From positions 1-18,585 of the forward strand of contig JAEHDT010000054.1 of NCBI GenBank assembly GCA_016880225.1: a stretch of DNA of 18,585 nucleotides, read 5' to 3'. This stretch comes from Gemmatimonadota bacterium (GTDB lineage Bacteria; Gemmatimonadota; Gemmatimonadetes; Gemmatimonadales; GWC2-71-9). Made by a program: the position numbers and the translations under genes. The notes below the pieces were generated by a model. It was not told the DNA's origin. It saw only the letters and a program-made list of their open reading frames with translations, and searched no databases. How positions within the stretch are numbered: position 1 is the first letter of the stretch; each line of letters opens with the position of its first letter. Shown in pieces: positions 13,106-18,585 of the stretch.

Positions 13106-14058
13106 TGGCGGGGCTACGCGGCAAGGCGCTCATCGCCTATCTCGTGGTCTGCGTGTTCTGGGGCTCGACTTACCTCGCGATCCGTGTGGGCGTCGGGGTG
13201 CTGCCGCCCTTCCTCTTCGCCGGCCTGCGCTTCCTCACGGCGGGCGTGCTGCTGCTCGCCGCGGCGCTCGCGCTCGGCGACACTCTGCCGCGCCGGGCGA
13301 TCGACTGGCGCACACAGGCGATCGTCGGCGTGCTGCTGCTCGCGGGGGGCAACGCGTTCGTCGTGTGGGCCGAGCAGTACGTCACGTCGGGCGTCGCCAG
13401 CATCTTCGTCGTAACGGTGGCGCTGTGGATGGCCTTCTTCGACGCGATCATCCCCGGCGGCTCGGGCGACTTGAACTGGCGCGTCGTGGCCGGCCTGCTG
13501 CTTGGCTTCCTCGGCACCGCGCTGCTCGTGGGGGCGAGCCCGGCGGAGATCCTGCGAGCCGACCTGCGCGGGCCGATCGCCCTCACATGTGCCAGCGCGT
13601 CGTGGTCGCTCGGCTCGGTGTACGGCAAGCGGCACCGGACGGAGACGAGTCCGTACGTCGGGGCGGCCTTGCAGATGATCGCCGGCGGCGCAGTGGTCGC
13701 ACTGATCGGGACCGCGCTGGGCGAGTGGAACCGGTGGCACCTGACCCCGAAAGGCGTGGGCGCGATCGCGTACCTCGTCGTGTTCGGCTCGATCCTGGGC
13801 TACAGTGCCTACACCTACGCGCTGCGGCACGCCTCGCCGACGATCGTGGGCACCTACGCGTACGTGAATCCAGTGATCGCGGTGCTGCTCGGCTGGCTGA
13901 TCCTCTCCGAGCCCGTGACGGCGCGGACATTCGTCGCGATGGCATTGATCGTCGGTGCCGTCGTATGGATCCAGTTTTCCCACAAGTTGGCGGTCAGGCG
14001 GGCGGGCGGACAGGCGGACCGAACGCCCGTGGAAGCTGTCCGCCACGCCGCCTCATGA
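13105..14058 (+). CDS. EamA/DMT-superfamily transporter, probable metabolite exporter (317 aa)
   Basis: About ten hydrophobic helices are arranged as two EamA repeats. The first opens with YLVVCVFWGSTYLAIRVGVG, the second with GPIALTCASASWSLGSVYGK. The final helices, YAYVNPVIAVLLGWLILSEPVT and FVAMALIVGAVVWIQF, are the family's usual ending. DMT carriers of this kind export amino acids, nucleobases or toxic metabolites across the inner membrane. Coupling to an Lrp/AsnC gene favours an amino acid or derivative, by inference. The polar tail after the last helix (about residues 292-317) is unusual: it is encoded by a four-unit octamer array followed by half of an inverted repeat, and is probably an acquired extension. 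Confidence 0.92.
   Translation: MAGLRGKALIAYLVVCVFWGSTYLAIRVGVGVLPPFLFAGLRFLTAGVLLLAAALALGDTLPRRAIDWRTQAIVGVLLLAGGNAFVVWAEQYVTSGVASIFVVTVALWMAFFDAIIPGGSGDLNWRVVAGLLLGFLGTALLVGASPAEILRADLRGPIALTCASASWSLGSVYGKRHRTETSPYVGAALQMIAGGAVVALIGTALGEWNRWHLTPKGVGAIAYLVVFGSILGYSAYTYALRHASPTIVGTYAYVNPVIAVLLGWLILSEPVTARTFVAMALIVGAVVWIQFSHKLAVRRAGGQADRTPVEAVRHAAS
13989..14020 (+). repeat. Octamer array, four GGCGGNCN units, in the exporter's 3' end
   Basis: Consecutive units are GGCGGTCA, GGCGGGCG, GGCGGACA and GGCGGACC. The first unit is identical to three units of the 635-666 array. The array ends 48 nt before the cupin gene and encodes the charged tail AVRRAGGQADR. The octamer phase runs through all three reading frames, so codon bias does not explain it. 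Confidence 0.75.
14005..14044 (+). promoter_or_regulatory. 9-bp inverted repeat between exporter tail and cupin gene
   Basis: GGCGGACAG (14005-14013) is the exact reverse complement of CTGTCCGCC (14036-14044), with a 22-nt loop that contains a smaller GGCG/CGCC pair (14013-14016 and 14024-14027). It uses the last two octamers as its left arm and ends just before the cupin ribosome-binding site (AGGAG, 14058-14062). It may stabilise the upstream mRNA or set the expression ratio of the two halves of the operon. Confidence 0.45.
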
Positions 14059-14068
14059 GGAGTGCCCC

Positions 14069-14428
14069 ATGGACAGCGTGAATCTCGCGGCGAAGTTCCG
14101 GCTGTTCGACGAGCCCTGGAAGCCCAAGATCGTGGGCGAGCTGAACGACAGCTACGTCAAGGTCGTGAAGCTGCGGGGCGAGTTCGTGTGGCACCACCAC
14201 GACGCGGAGGACGAGCTCTTCCTGGTGGTGAAGGGCCGCCTGCTGCTCAAGTTCCGCGATCGCGACGTGTGGGTCGAGCCCGGCGAGTTCGTGATCGTGC
14301 CGCGCGGCGTGGAGCACCTGCCGATCGCGCCCGAGGAGGCGCACGTGGTGCTGCTCGAACCCAAGTCCACCCTCAACACGGGGAACGTTCGCAATGAGCG
14401 CACGGTCGCGGAGCTCGAGCGGATCTAG
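14069..14428 (+). CDS. Small single-domain cupin protein (119 aa)
   Basis: Both cupin motifs are present. Motif 1 is GEFVWHHHDAEDELFLVVKG, with clustered His and a downstream Glu as metal ligands. Motif 2 is GEFVIVPRGVEHLPIAPEE, with the PxGxxH His. The protein is therefore probably a metal-binding beta-barrel enzyme or sensor, but small cupins include isomerases, dioxygenases and non-catalytic binders, so the reaction is unknown. The start is well supported by AGGAG seven bases upstream. It begins 10 nt after the exporter stop, and its end overlaps the ABM-like gene by 35 nt, so it belongs to the same operon. The opening LAAKFRLFDEPWKPKIVGELND is typical of small cytosolic cupins. Confidence 0.9.
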   Translation: MDSVNLAAKFRLFDEPWKPKIVGELNDSYVKVVKLRGEFVWHHHDAEDELFLVVKGRLLLKFRDRDVWVEPGEFVIVPRGVEHLPIAPEEAHVVLLEPKSTLNTGNVRNERTVAELERI

Positions 14429-14738
14429 ACGCCCCCTGATCGCCCGACACTGGCATGGGGCCGTCCCCAGTGCCAAGGCCGATGCCTACGCAGCGTATTT
14501 GCGCCGGACGGGCGTGCAGGACTGCCGTGCCACGCCCGGGAACCACGGCGTCGAGGTGCTGCGGCGCACCGTGGGCAGCGAGACCCACTTTGTGTTCATC
14601 TCGTTCTGGGATTCGATGGATGCGATCCGCGCGTTCGCGGGAGACGACGTCGAGCGCGCGCGCTACTACACCGAGGACCGGGACTACCTCCTCGAGCTCG
14701 AGCCCACCGTCACACACTACGAGGTGCTGGAGCAGTAA
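14394..14738 (+). CDS. ABM-like (antibiotic biosynthesis monooxygenase fold) protein (114 aa)
   Basis: After a short basic lead the sequence follows the dimeric alpha-beta barrel pattern: strand LIARHWHGAV, helix AKADAYAAYLRRTGVQD, strand GVEVLRRTVGSETHFVFISFWDS, helix MDAIRAFAGDDVERARYY, and a final strand VTHYEVLE. FVFISFWDSMDAIRAFAG strongly resembles ABM/YgiN-type proteins, which act on quinones or polyketides or degrade heme without a prosthetic group. Catalytic residues are not conserved enough to choose. The ATG lies 35 nt inside the cupin gene. The stop is 6 nt from the stop of the convergent MscS gene, and the hairpin ACCGG-cgg-CCGGT at 14755-14767 is the only terminator-like element nearby. 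Confidence 0.78.
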   Translation: MSARSRSSSGSRRPLIARHWHGAVPSAKADAYAAYLRRTGVQDCRATPGNHGVEVLRRTVGSETHFVFISFWDSMDAIRAFAGDDVERARYYTEDRDYLLELEPTVTHYEVLEQ

Positions 14739-14744
14739 GCGGCG

Positions 14745-15695
14745 TCAGTCGTCCACCGGCGGCCGGTCGGGCGCGGGCGACCTCGACGGCGGCGCCCGTA
14801 GCGCAGGCTTCCCTTCCTCGGTGTACTTGAACCCCCGCGTCGTGTGGTACGCGAGGTCGATGTCCGGGGCGACGGCGAACTCGGTGAGGATGTCCTCCCA
14901 GATCGCGTGCTCGGTGCCGCGCCGCTTGCGGGGCTCGATCAGGTAGCGGATCGTGAGCTGCACGCCGTAGTCCACCACATTGGTGTACACGATCGGCGTC
15001 AGCTTACGGTAGTTGATGAGGTACTGCTGGGACGCGGCGAGCAGCTCCTGCTCCGCCTGGGCCGTGAGGTGCTCGGCGTGCTTGACGGCGACCTTCCCGA
15101 GGATCTGCTTCGCCTTTCTCCAGTCGCTCTCGAACGTCACCACCACCGGCACCTCGTTCCAGATGTAGCGGAATCCCTTGTTGTAGTTGGCGACGGGATC
15201 GGTGAACACTCTCCCGTTCGGGATGTGAATGATCCGTCCGCTCGACTGGTCCGCCTGCACCCACCCGCCGATCTCGTTGAGCGTGAACTGGAACACGCCC
15301 AGATCGATGACGTCCCCGGCGTGAGGGCCGATCTGCACGCGGTCTCCGACTTCGAAGGGGCGGCGCCAGATGATGAACGCCCATCCAGCGAGGTTCGACA
15401 CGGGCTCCTTGAGTGCGATCGCGAGACCGGCCGAGAGGAGCCCGAAGAAGGTCGCCAACGCCTGCACGCCGGCGAACCACATCCGGCCCACGATCACGAT
15501 CCCCACCGCCATCAGGACATACGTCAGGCCCTTGCGCCAGCGGTACCGGCTCCACGGGTCCCGCACCTTCCGGTACACGAAGGCGAGCGCGATCCGCTGG
15601 ATCAGCCACAGTCCGACGACCGTGCCGATGGTGGCGAGCAGCCGAGTTTCGAGCTCGGGGTTCAGGCCGAGGTGGGTCTGGAGCCAGTCGAGCAT
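14745..15695 (-). CDS. MscS-family small-conductance mechanosensitive channel (316 aa)
   Basis: Hydrophobic helices at about 18-40, 55-74 and 76-110 precede the MscS core. The pore helix is ALATFFGLLSAGLAIALKEPVSNLAGW, and the beta domain is RRPFEVGDRVQIGPHAGDVIDLGVFQFTL followed by IIHIPNGRVFTDPVANYNKG. The mixed alpha/beta domain and a Pro/Ser-rich polar tail follow. Such channels release osmolytes on hypo-osmotic shock. The ATG at 15695 is chosen because MLDWLQTHLG begins the amphipathic lead; a GTG at 15731 would add 12 residues. It is a single-gene unit divergent from the lipoprotein gene and convergent with the ABM-like gene. Confidence 0.92.
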   Translation of the reverse strand: MLDWLQTHLGLNPELETRLLATIGTVVGLWLIQRIALAFVYRKVRDPWSRYRWRKGLTYVLMAVGIVIVGRMWFAGVQALATFFGLLSAGLAIALKEPVSNLAGWAFIIWRRPFEVGDRVQIGPHAGDVIDLGVFQFTLNEIGGWVQADQSSGRIIHIPNGRVFTDPVANYNKGFRYIWNEVPVVVTFESDWRKAKQILGKVAVKHAEHLTAQAEQELLAASQQYLINYRKLTPIVYTNVVDYGVQLTIRYLIEPRKRRGTEHAIWEDILTEFAVAPDIDLAYHTTRGFKYTEEGKPALRAPPSRSPAPDRPPVDD

Positions 15696-15724
15696 GTGGG
15701 GTGTGGTGAAGCTAGGGCGCGGCC

Positions 15725-15755
15725 TGGTCACGCGCCAGACAGTGTGGTGTAGATT
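15725..15755 (+). promoter_or_regulatory. Possible promoter of the small lipoprotein gene
   Basis: TAGATT (15750-15755) resembles a -10 element and TGGTCA (15725-15730) a weak -35, with a 19-bp spacer. The expected transcription start falls at or next to the ATG at 15764, and there is no Shine-Dalgarno sequence, so a leaderless or near-leaderless mRNA is possible. The E. coli-style consensus may not apply to this organism. Confidence 0.3.
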
Positions 15756-15763
15756 ATCGGGTG

Positions 15764-16108
15764 ATGCGCGCTCCCTACGCTCCGCTCGCGCTCGCGGTCA
15801 TCGCCGCCGCGGCCTGTCACCATGGCGCCGTCGCGCCGGTCAATCCCCAGGCCGAAGTCGCCGTCAACGTGGACAATCAGAACTTCCTCGACATGAACGT
15901 GTTCCTCGTCCGGGGCGGCCAGCGCATCCGCCTCGGCACGGTGCCGGGGCTGTCCACGCGGATTCTGATGGTGCGGCCCGATTGGATCGGCTACGGTACG
16001 GAGGTACAGTTCGAGGTGCATCCGATCGGCGGCCGCGCGAATCCCATCACCGAGACGATCTCGGTTCGGCCGGGCGACGTGATCCACCTGACGATCCCGC
16101 CCAACTAG
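15764..16108 (+). CDS. Small hypothetical lipoprotein (114 aa)
   Basis: I do not recognise a family. MRAPYAPLALAVIAAAACHHG is a short lipoprotein signal with a lipobox-like AAAC at about residue 18. The mature part is a compact beta-rich domain (VAVNVDNQNFLDMNVFLVRGGQRIRLGTVPG and VQFEVHPIGGRANPITETISVRPGDVIHLTIPP), like a small immunoglobulin- or transthyretin-type fold. The strand pattern suggests a periplasmic or outer-membrane-attached accessory protein. A GTG three bases upstream (15761) is an equally possible start. The last 62 bases overlap the 3' end of the convergent agmatinase-family gene. Confidence 0.75.
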   Translation: MRAPYAPLALAVIAAAACHHGAVAPVNPQAEVAVNVDNQNFLDMNVFLVRGGQRIRLGTVPGLSTRILMVRPDWIGYGTEVQFEVHPIGGRANPITETISVRPGDVIHLTIPPN

Positions 16109-16913
16109 CCATCTTGCCGGCGAGCTCTTTCACGAGCTTCGCGCAGACGCTCGCCGTCACCCCCGTAGCATCCTGGGCCGGATTGAACTCGACGACGTCG
16201 GCCCCGACGATCGGTACGCTCAGGACGTGCAGCACCGTCAGCACCTCGCGCACCGTGAGGCCCCCTGGCTCGCGATGCCCGACCCCGGGCGCGAACGCCG
16301 GATCGAACCCGTCGACGTCGATCGAGACATAGACTGGGTGCCGCACCGCCGGGCGCCGCCCGGACATCCAGGCGTCCATGTCGATCACTTCTACTCCGTA
16401 GCGCTCGGCCTGCGCGCGTTGCACGGCGGTCGTCGCGCGGATCCCCACCTGCACGAGCTGGTCGGCGAGCCCCTCTTCCATGACGCGCGCGAACGGACAG
16501 GCGTGCGAGTAGCGATCGCCCGCGAACTCGGGGTAGAGGTCGGGATGCGCGTCGAAGTGGAGCACACTGAGCCGCGGGTGGAACCACCGCACCGCCCGGA
16601 TGACCGGGTAGGTGATGGAGTGATCGCCGCCGAGCAGGATCGGCCGCGCCCCCGACTCGAGCAGCGTACGCACCGACTCTTCGATCTTGGCCCGCGCCTC
16701 CGCGGGGGATGCGCCGAGGGGAACGTCCCCCGCGTCAGCCAGCGCGCCTTCCGCGTCGAGATCTACGGCGGTTTCCGTCCAGGAGTTGCCGGCGGGCGAG
16801 TGCAGCGCCTGCCGGATCAGCGGCGGCGCGCCCGCCGTACCGCGGAGAAAGGAAGAGCTGGCGTCGTAGGGCAGGCCGAGCAGCGTGGGGGTGCCGTCGA
16901 TCGAGCGGGGCAT
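16047..16913 (-). CDS. Agmatinase/arginase-family ureohydrolase (288 aa)
   Basis: This binuclear-manganese ureohydrolase cleaves a guanidino substrate to urea plus an amine. All metal-ligand motifs are present: GGDHS (His98), FDAHPD (Asp121, His123, Asp125) and SIDVDGFDP (Asp199, Asp201). YSHACPFARVMEEG (about 135-148) and APGVGHREPGGLTVREV are typical of the agmatinase-like branch, where the usual GTGTPEPGG reads GVGHREPGG. Agmatinase, which makes putrescine, is likelier than arginase, but formiminoglutamase or guanidinobutyrase cannot be excluded. No arginine decarboxylase is near. About 19-20 C-terminal residues, after KELAGKM, are encoded by sequence antisense to the lipoprotein gene and look like a read-on extension. 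Confidence 0.9.
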   Translation of the reverse strand: MPRSIDGTPTLLGLPYDASSSFLRGTAGAPPLIRQALHSPAGNSWTETAVDLDAEGALADAGDVPLGASPAEARAKIEESVRTLLESGARPILLGGDHSITYPVIRAVRWFHPRLSVLHFDAHPDLYPEFAGDRYSHACPFARVMEEGLADQLVQVGIRATTAVQRAQAERYGVEVIDMDAWMSGRRPAVRHPVYVSIDVDGFDPAFAPGVGHREPGGLTVREVLTVLHVLSVPIVGADVVEFNPAQDATGVTASVCAKLVKELAGKMASWAGSSGGSRRPAEPRSSR

Positions 16914-17002
16914 GGCGGGCGCGCGGTGAGGACGGCGGAAGATACTACGAAGAGCCGCCCTTGCGGCGCGTCGGAGCCGGGGGCAAGATGGAAGCGGGGC
17001 CC
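16914..17002. promoter_or_regulatory. Divergent region between agmatinase-family and pilin genes
   Basis: This 89-bp gap has a single A/T-rich island at about 16938-16953. It contains TAGTAT on the minus strand (16942-16947), a possible -10 for the ureohydrolase gene. A 5-bp hairpin GCCGC-cctt-GCGGC (16954-16967) lies in the presumed pilin leader, and GGAG (16973-16976) and GGAAG (16990-16994) are the candidate pilin ribosome-binding sites. No -35 stands out. Confidence 0.3.
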
Positions 17003-17398
17003 ATGCGCCGCGACGGTTTCACCCTCATCGAGCTGCTCATCGTGATGGCGATCATCGGCTTGCTCGCCACGATCGCCCTTCCGAAGCTCACGAACACAAA
17101 GCAGCGGGCCCAGCTCGCCGCGATGAAATCGGACCTGCGCAACCTGGTGACGCTCGAAGAGAACTTCTTCGCCGAGAGCCTGAAGTACACCACGAATCTG
17201 GGCGGCGCCTACACGACGTCGGCAGGCAACGATCCCCCCACGATCACGCTGACCCGAGACGGCTGGACGGCCTCGATCACGAGCCCCGCGTCCCCGCAGA
17301 AGTGCGCCGTGTTCATCGGATCGACCCCGCTCGCGCCCGCGACGAGCGAGGGTACGCCGACTTGCGGAACGACGAGCACGACGACTCCGCTGCCGTAG
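17003..17398 (+). CDS. Type IV pilin-like protein with class III signal (131 aa)
   Basis: MRRDG followed by FTLIELLIVMAIIGLLATIALPKL is a type III prepilin signal. A prepilin peptidase would cut after Gly5, leaving N-terminal Phe and Glu5 of the mature protein. The hydrophobic helix is about 22 residues long, and KQRAQLAAMKSDLRNLVTLEENFFAES continues the amphipathic helix. The globular part is short and ends in a Thr/Ser-rich tail with two Cys (KCAVF and PTCGT) that could form the usual C-terminal disulfide. An ATG at 16988 would give a ten-residue leader and is also possible. No other pilus gene is adjacent, so it may be a major pilin encoded alone or a minor pseudopilin. It converges on the comM-like gene, with 6 nt between stops. 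Confidence 0.88.
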   Translation: MRRDGFTLIELLIVMAIIGLLATIALPKLTNTKQRAQLAAMKSDLRNLVTLEENFFAESLKYTTNLGGAYTTSAGNDPPTITLTRDGWTASITSPASPQKCAVFIGSTPLAPATSEGTPTCGTTSTTTPLP

Positions 17399-17409
17399 GC
17401 GGCCTTACG
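17394..17409. terminator. Short hairpin spanning both stop codons of the pilin/ComM convergent pair
   Basis: CGTAGG (17394-17399) pairs with CCTTACG (17403-17409), leaving one bulged T and the loop cgg. The left arm contains the pilin TAG and the right arm the complement of the ComM TAA. It could serve both directions. The stem is short and has no U-tract, so termination is only suggested. Confidence 0.35.
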
Positions 17410-18585
17410 AGAGCCCGCGCCGGTCCAGGCTGCGATATTGAATCGCCTCGCTGACGTGCTTGGGCTGGAGGTCAGCGGCCCCGGCAAGGTCGGCGATCGT
17501 GCGGGCGATCTTCAAGATCCGGTGATAGGCCCGCGCCGACAGCGCGAGCCGCGTGATGGCGGTGCGTAACAATGCGTCCGCTCCCTCCGTGACCCGGCAG
17601 AACGTGCGGATGTCCCGCGCCGTCATGTGGGCGTTAGCGTACACGCCGGGGCGGTGCGCGAAGCGGTCGCGCTGCAGCGTCCGCGCCCGGTCCACCCGCT
17701 CCCGGATCGCCTCGCTCGGCTCCCCGCCGCCCTGGTCGGCGAGCGCCCGGTACTTCACCGCCGGGACCTCGAGGTGGATGTCGATGCGGTCGAGCAGCGG
17801 TCCCGACACGCGCGCGAGATAACGCTCCACGCCGAGCGGACCGCAGACACAATTATGCTGTGGGTCGCCGAAGTAGCCGCAGGGACAGGGGTTCATCGCC
17901 GCGGCGAGCATGAAGCGGGCCGGATACGTGAGGCTCATGGCCGCCCGCGCGATGGTCACGACGCCGTCCTCCATCGGCTGGCGCAACACCTCAAGCACGT
18001 TCTTGCGGAACTCGGGCAGCTCGTCGAGGAACAGCACCCCGCCGTGCGCCAGGCTCACCTCGCCGGGGCGCGGATACGAGCCCCCGCCGATCAGCCCCGC
18101 GTCCGAGATGGTGTGGTGAGGCGCGCGGAACGGCCGGCGCGCCACGAGCGACTCGCCCAACGGCAGCACGCCCGCGACGGAGTGGATCTTCGTCGTCTCG
18201 AGCGCCTCGTCGAGACTCATTTTCGGCAGCACCGTGGGCAGGCGCCGGGCGAGCATCGTCTTGCCGCTCCCCGGCGGGCCGATCATCAAGATGTTGTGCC
18301 CCCCCGCTGCCGCCACTTCGAGCGCGCGCTTGGCGTGCGCCTGCCCTTTCACCTCCGCGAAGTCGACGTCGTCCTTGGCCCGCTCGGCCAGCAGTCCGGC
18401 GAGATCGACGTCCGCCTCGGGCAGCTGCCCCCGGCCGTCGAGGAAGTCAGCCAGCTCGGCGAGGTTGCCCGCGCCCAGCACCCGCACGCCGGAGACGACG
18501 CCCGCCTCGGGCAGGTTCTCACGTGGCAGGACGAGCGCCTCGAGCGCGGCCGCGCGCGCGGCGAGCGCCACCGGCAGCGCCCCCC
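17405..18585 (-). CDS. comM: ComM/YifB-type Mg-chelatase-like AAA+ ATPase, 5' end beyond the window
   Basis: The reading frame is open to the window edge, where GALPVALAARAAAL matches the middle of the N-terminal domain of this family, so roughly the first hundred residues are missing. The AAA+ part has Walker A GPPGSGKT, then PFRAPHHTISDAGLIGGG, Walker B HGGVLFLDELPEF, and a Cys-rich segment NPCPCGYFGDPQHNCVC. The C-terminal Mg_chelatase_C domain includes SARAYHRILKIARTIADL and ends near IQYRSLDR. ComM is a hexameric helicase that promotes branch migration during natural transformation; the family is widespread even in bacteria not known to be competent. The apparent GTG at 18571 is internal. 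It faces the pilin gene. Confidence 0.92.
   Translation of the reverse strand, partial: GALPVALAARAAALEALVLPRENLPEAGVVSGVRVLGAGNLAELADFLDGRGQLPEADVDLAGLLAERAKDDVDFAEVKGQAHAKRALEVAAAGGHNILMIGPPGSGKTMLARRLPTVLPKMSLDEALETTKIHSVAGVLPLGESLVARRPFRAPHHTISDAGLIGGGSYPRPGEVSLAHGGVLFLDELPEFRKNVLEVLRQPMEDGVVTIARAAMSLTYPARFMLAAAMNPCPCGYFGDPQHNCVCGPLGVERYLARVSGPLLDRIDIHLEVPAVKYRALADQGGGEPSEAIRERVDRARTLQRDRFAHRPGVYANAHMTARDIRTFCRVTEGADALLRTAITRLALSARAYHRILKIARTIADLAGAADLQPKHVSEAIQYRSLDRRGLS

Noticed and set aside
635..14001. Shared 13-mer GGCGGTCAGGCGG at two places as stand-alone evidence of a repeat
   Set aside because: At this base composition a 13-mer shared by chance within the window is not surprising; only the 8-bp register over four units makes the case.
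14755..14767. ACCGG-cgg-CCGGT as an intrinsic terminator for the ABM-like gene
   Set aside because: It is inside the MscS coding sequence, has only five pairs and no U-tract; too weak to annotate as a terminator.
1..18585. Defence system, phage, integron, CRISPR or RNA gene
   Set aside because: I looked for nucleases with helicases, reverse transcriptases, integrases, regularly spaced repeats, and tRNA or rRNA segments on both strands and saw none.

Overview
The window is an 18.6 kb stretch of GC-rich chromosome from what looks like a diderm, non-sporulating bacterium, most likely Gemmatimonadota. That placement is an inference. It rests on the very high G/C at third codon positions, the compact 285-residue primary-type sigma factor without region 1.1 (a form also seen in Bacteroidota/Chlorobi relatives), the predicted outer-membrane barrel, the type IV pilin, and the style of several lineage-specific hypothetical proteins. 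I see no rRNA, tRNA, CRISPR array, transposase or phage gene.

Left and centre (1-12502, all minus strand). About fifteen genes run head to tail with 4-nt start/stop overlaps or short gaps. Transcription would run from right to left: larE (sulfur insertion), thpR (RNA 2',3'-cyclic phosphodiesterase), a membrane-anchored unknown, an NtrC/NtrX-type response regulator, a small three-helix membrane protein, an aldehyde dehydrogenase, a small unknown, lepB (signal peptidase I), a primary-type sigma factor, yajQ, rimO, hemL, a SpoIID/LytB-domain lipoprotein, a predicted outer-membrane protein, and the first codons of a Rossmann-type oxidoreductase. Most are housekeeping functions: secretion, transcription, ribosomal protein modification, tetrapyrrole synthesis and envelope.

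Right-centre (12503-14738, plus strand). A divergent intergenic region with symmetric motifs separates larE from a compact four-gene unit: an Lrp/AsnC regulator, an EamA/DMT-type exporter, a small cupin and an ABM-fold (dimeric alpha-beta barrel) protein. The spacing suggests a regulated export and metabolite-handling operon.

Right end (14739-18585). This part alternates strands: an MscS-type channel (minus), a small lipoprotein (plus), an agmatinase/arginase-family enzyme (minus), a type IV pilin-like protein (plus) and a ComM/YifB-type Mg-chelatase-like AAA+ ATPase (minus, cut by the window edge). Convergent pairs here end within 6 nt of each other or overlap, leaving little room for ordinary terminators.

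The genes themselves are mostly ordinary. The least expected signal is at the DNA level. Three 32-bp arrays, each of four octamers fitting GGCNGNCN, occur at 635-666, 691-722 (opposite strand) and 13989-14020. The first two face each other and together encode the signal peptide of the outer-membrane protein; the third encodes the C-terminal tail of the exporter. A three-copy heptamer tandem repeat lies on the aldehyde dehydrogenase start codon, and a perfect 10-bp hairpin presents the start codon of the small ORF in its loop. These short repeats at gene borders are the best candidates for follow-up.
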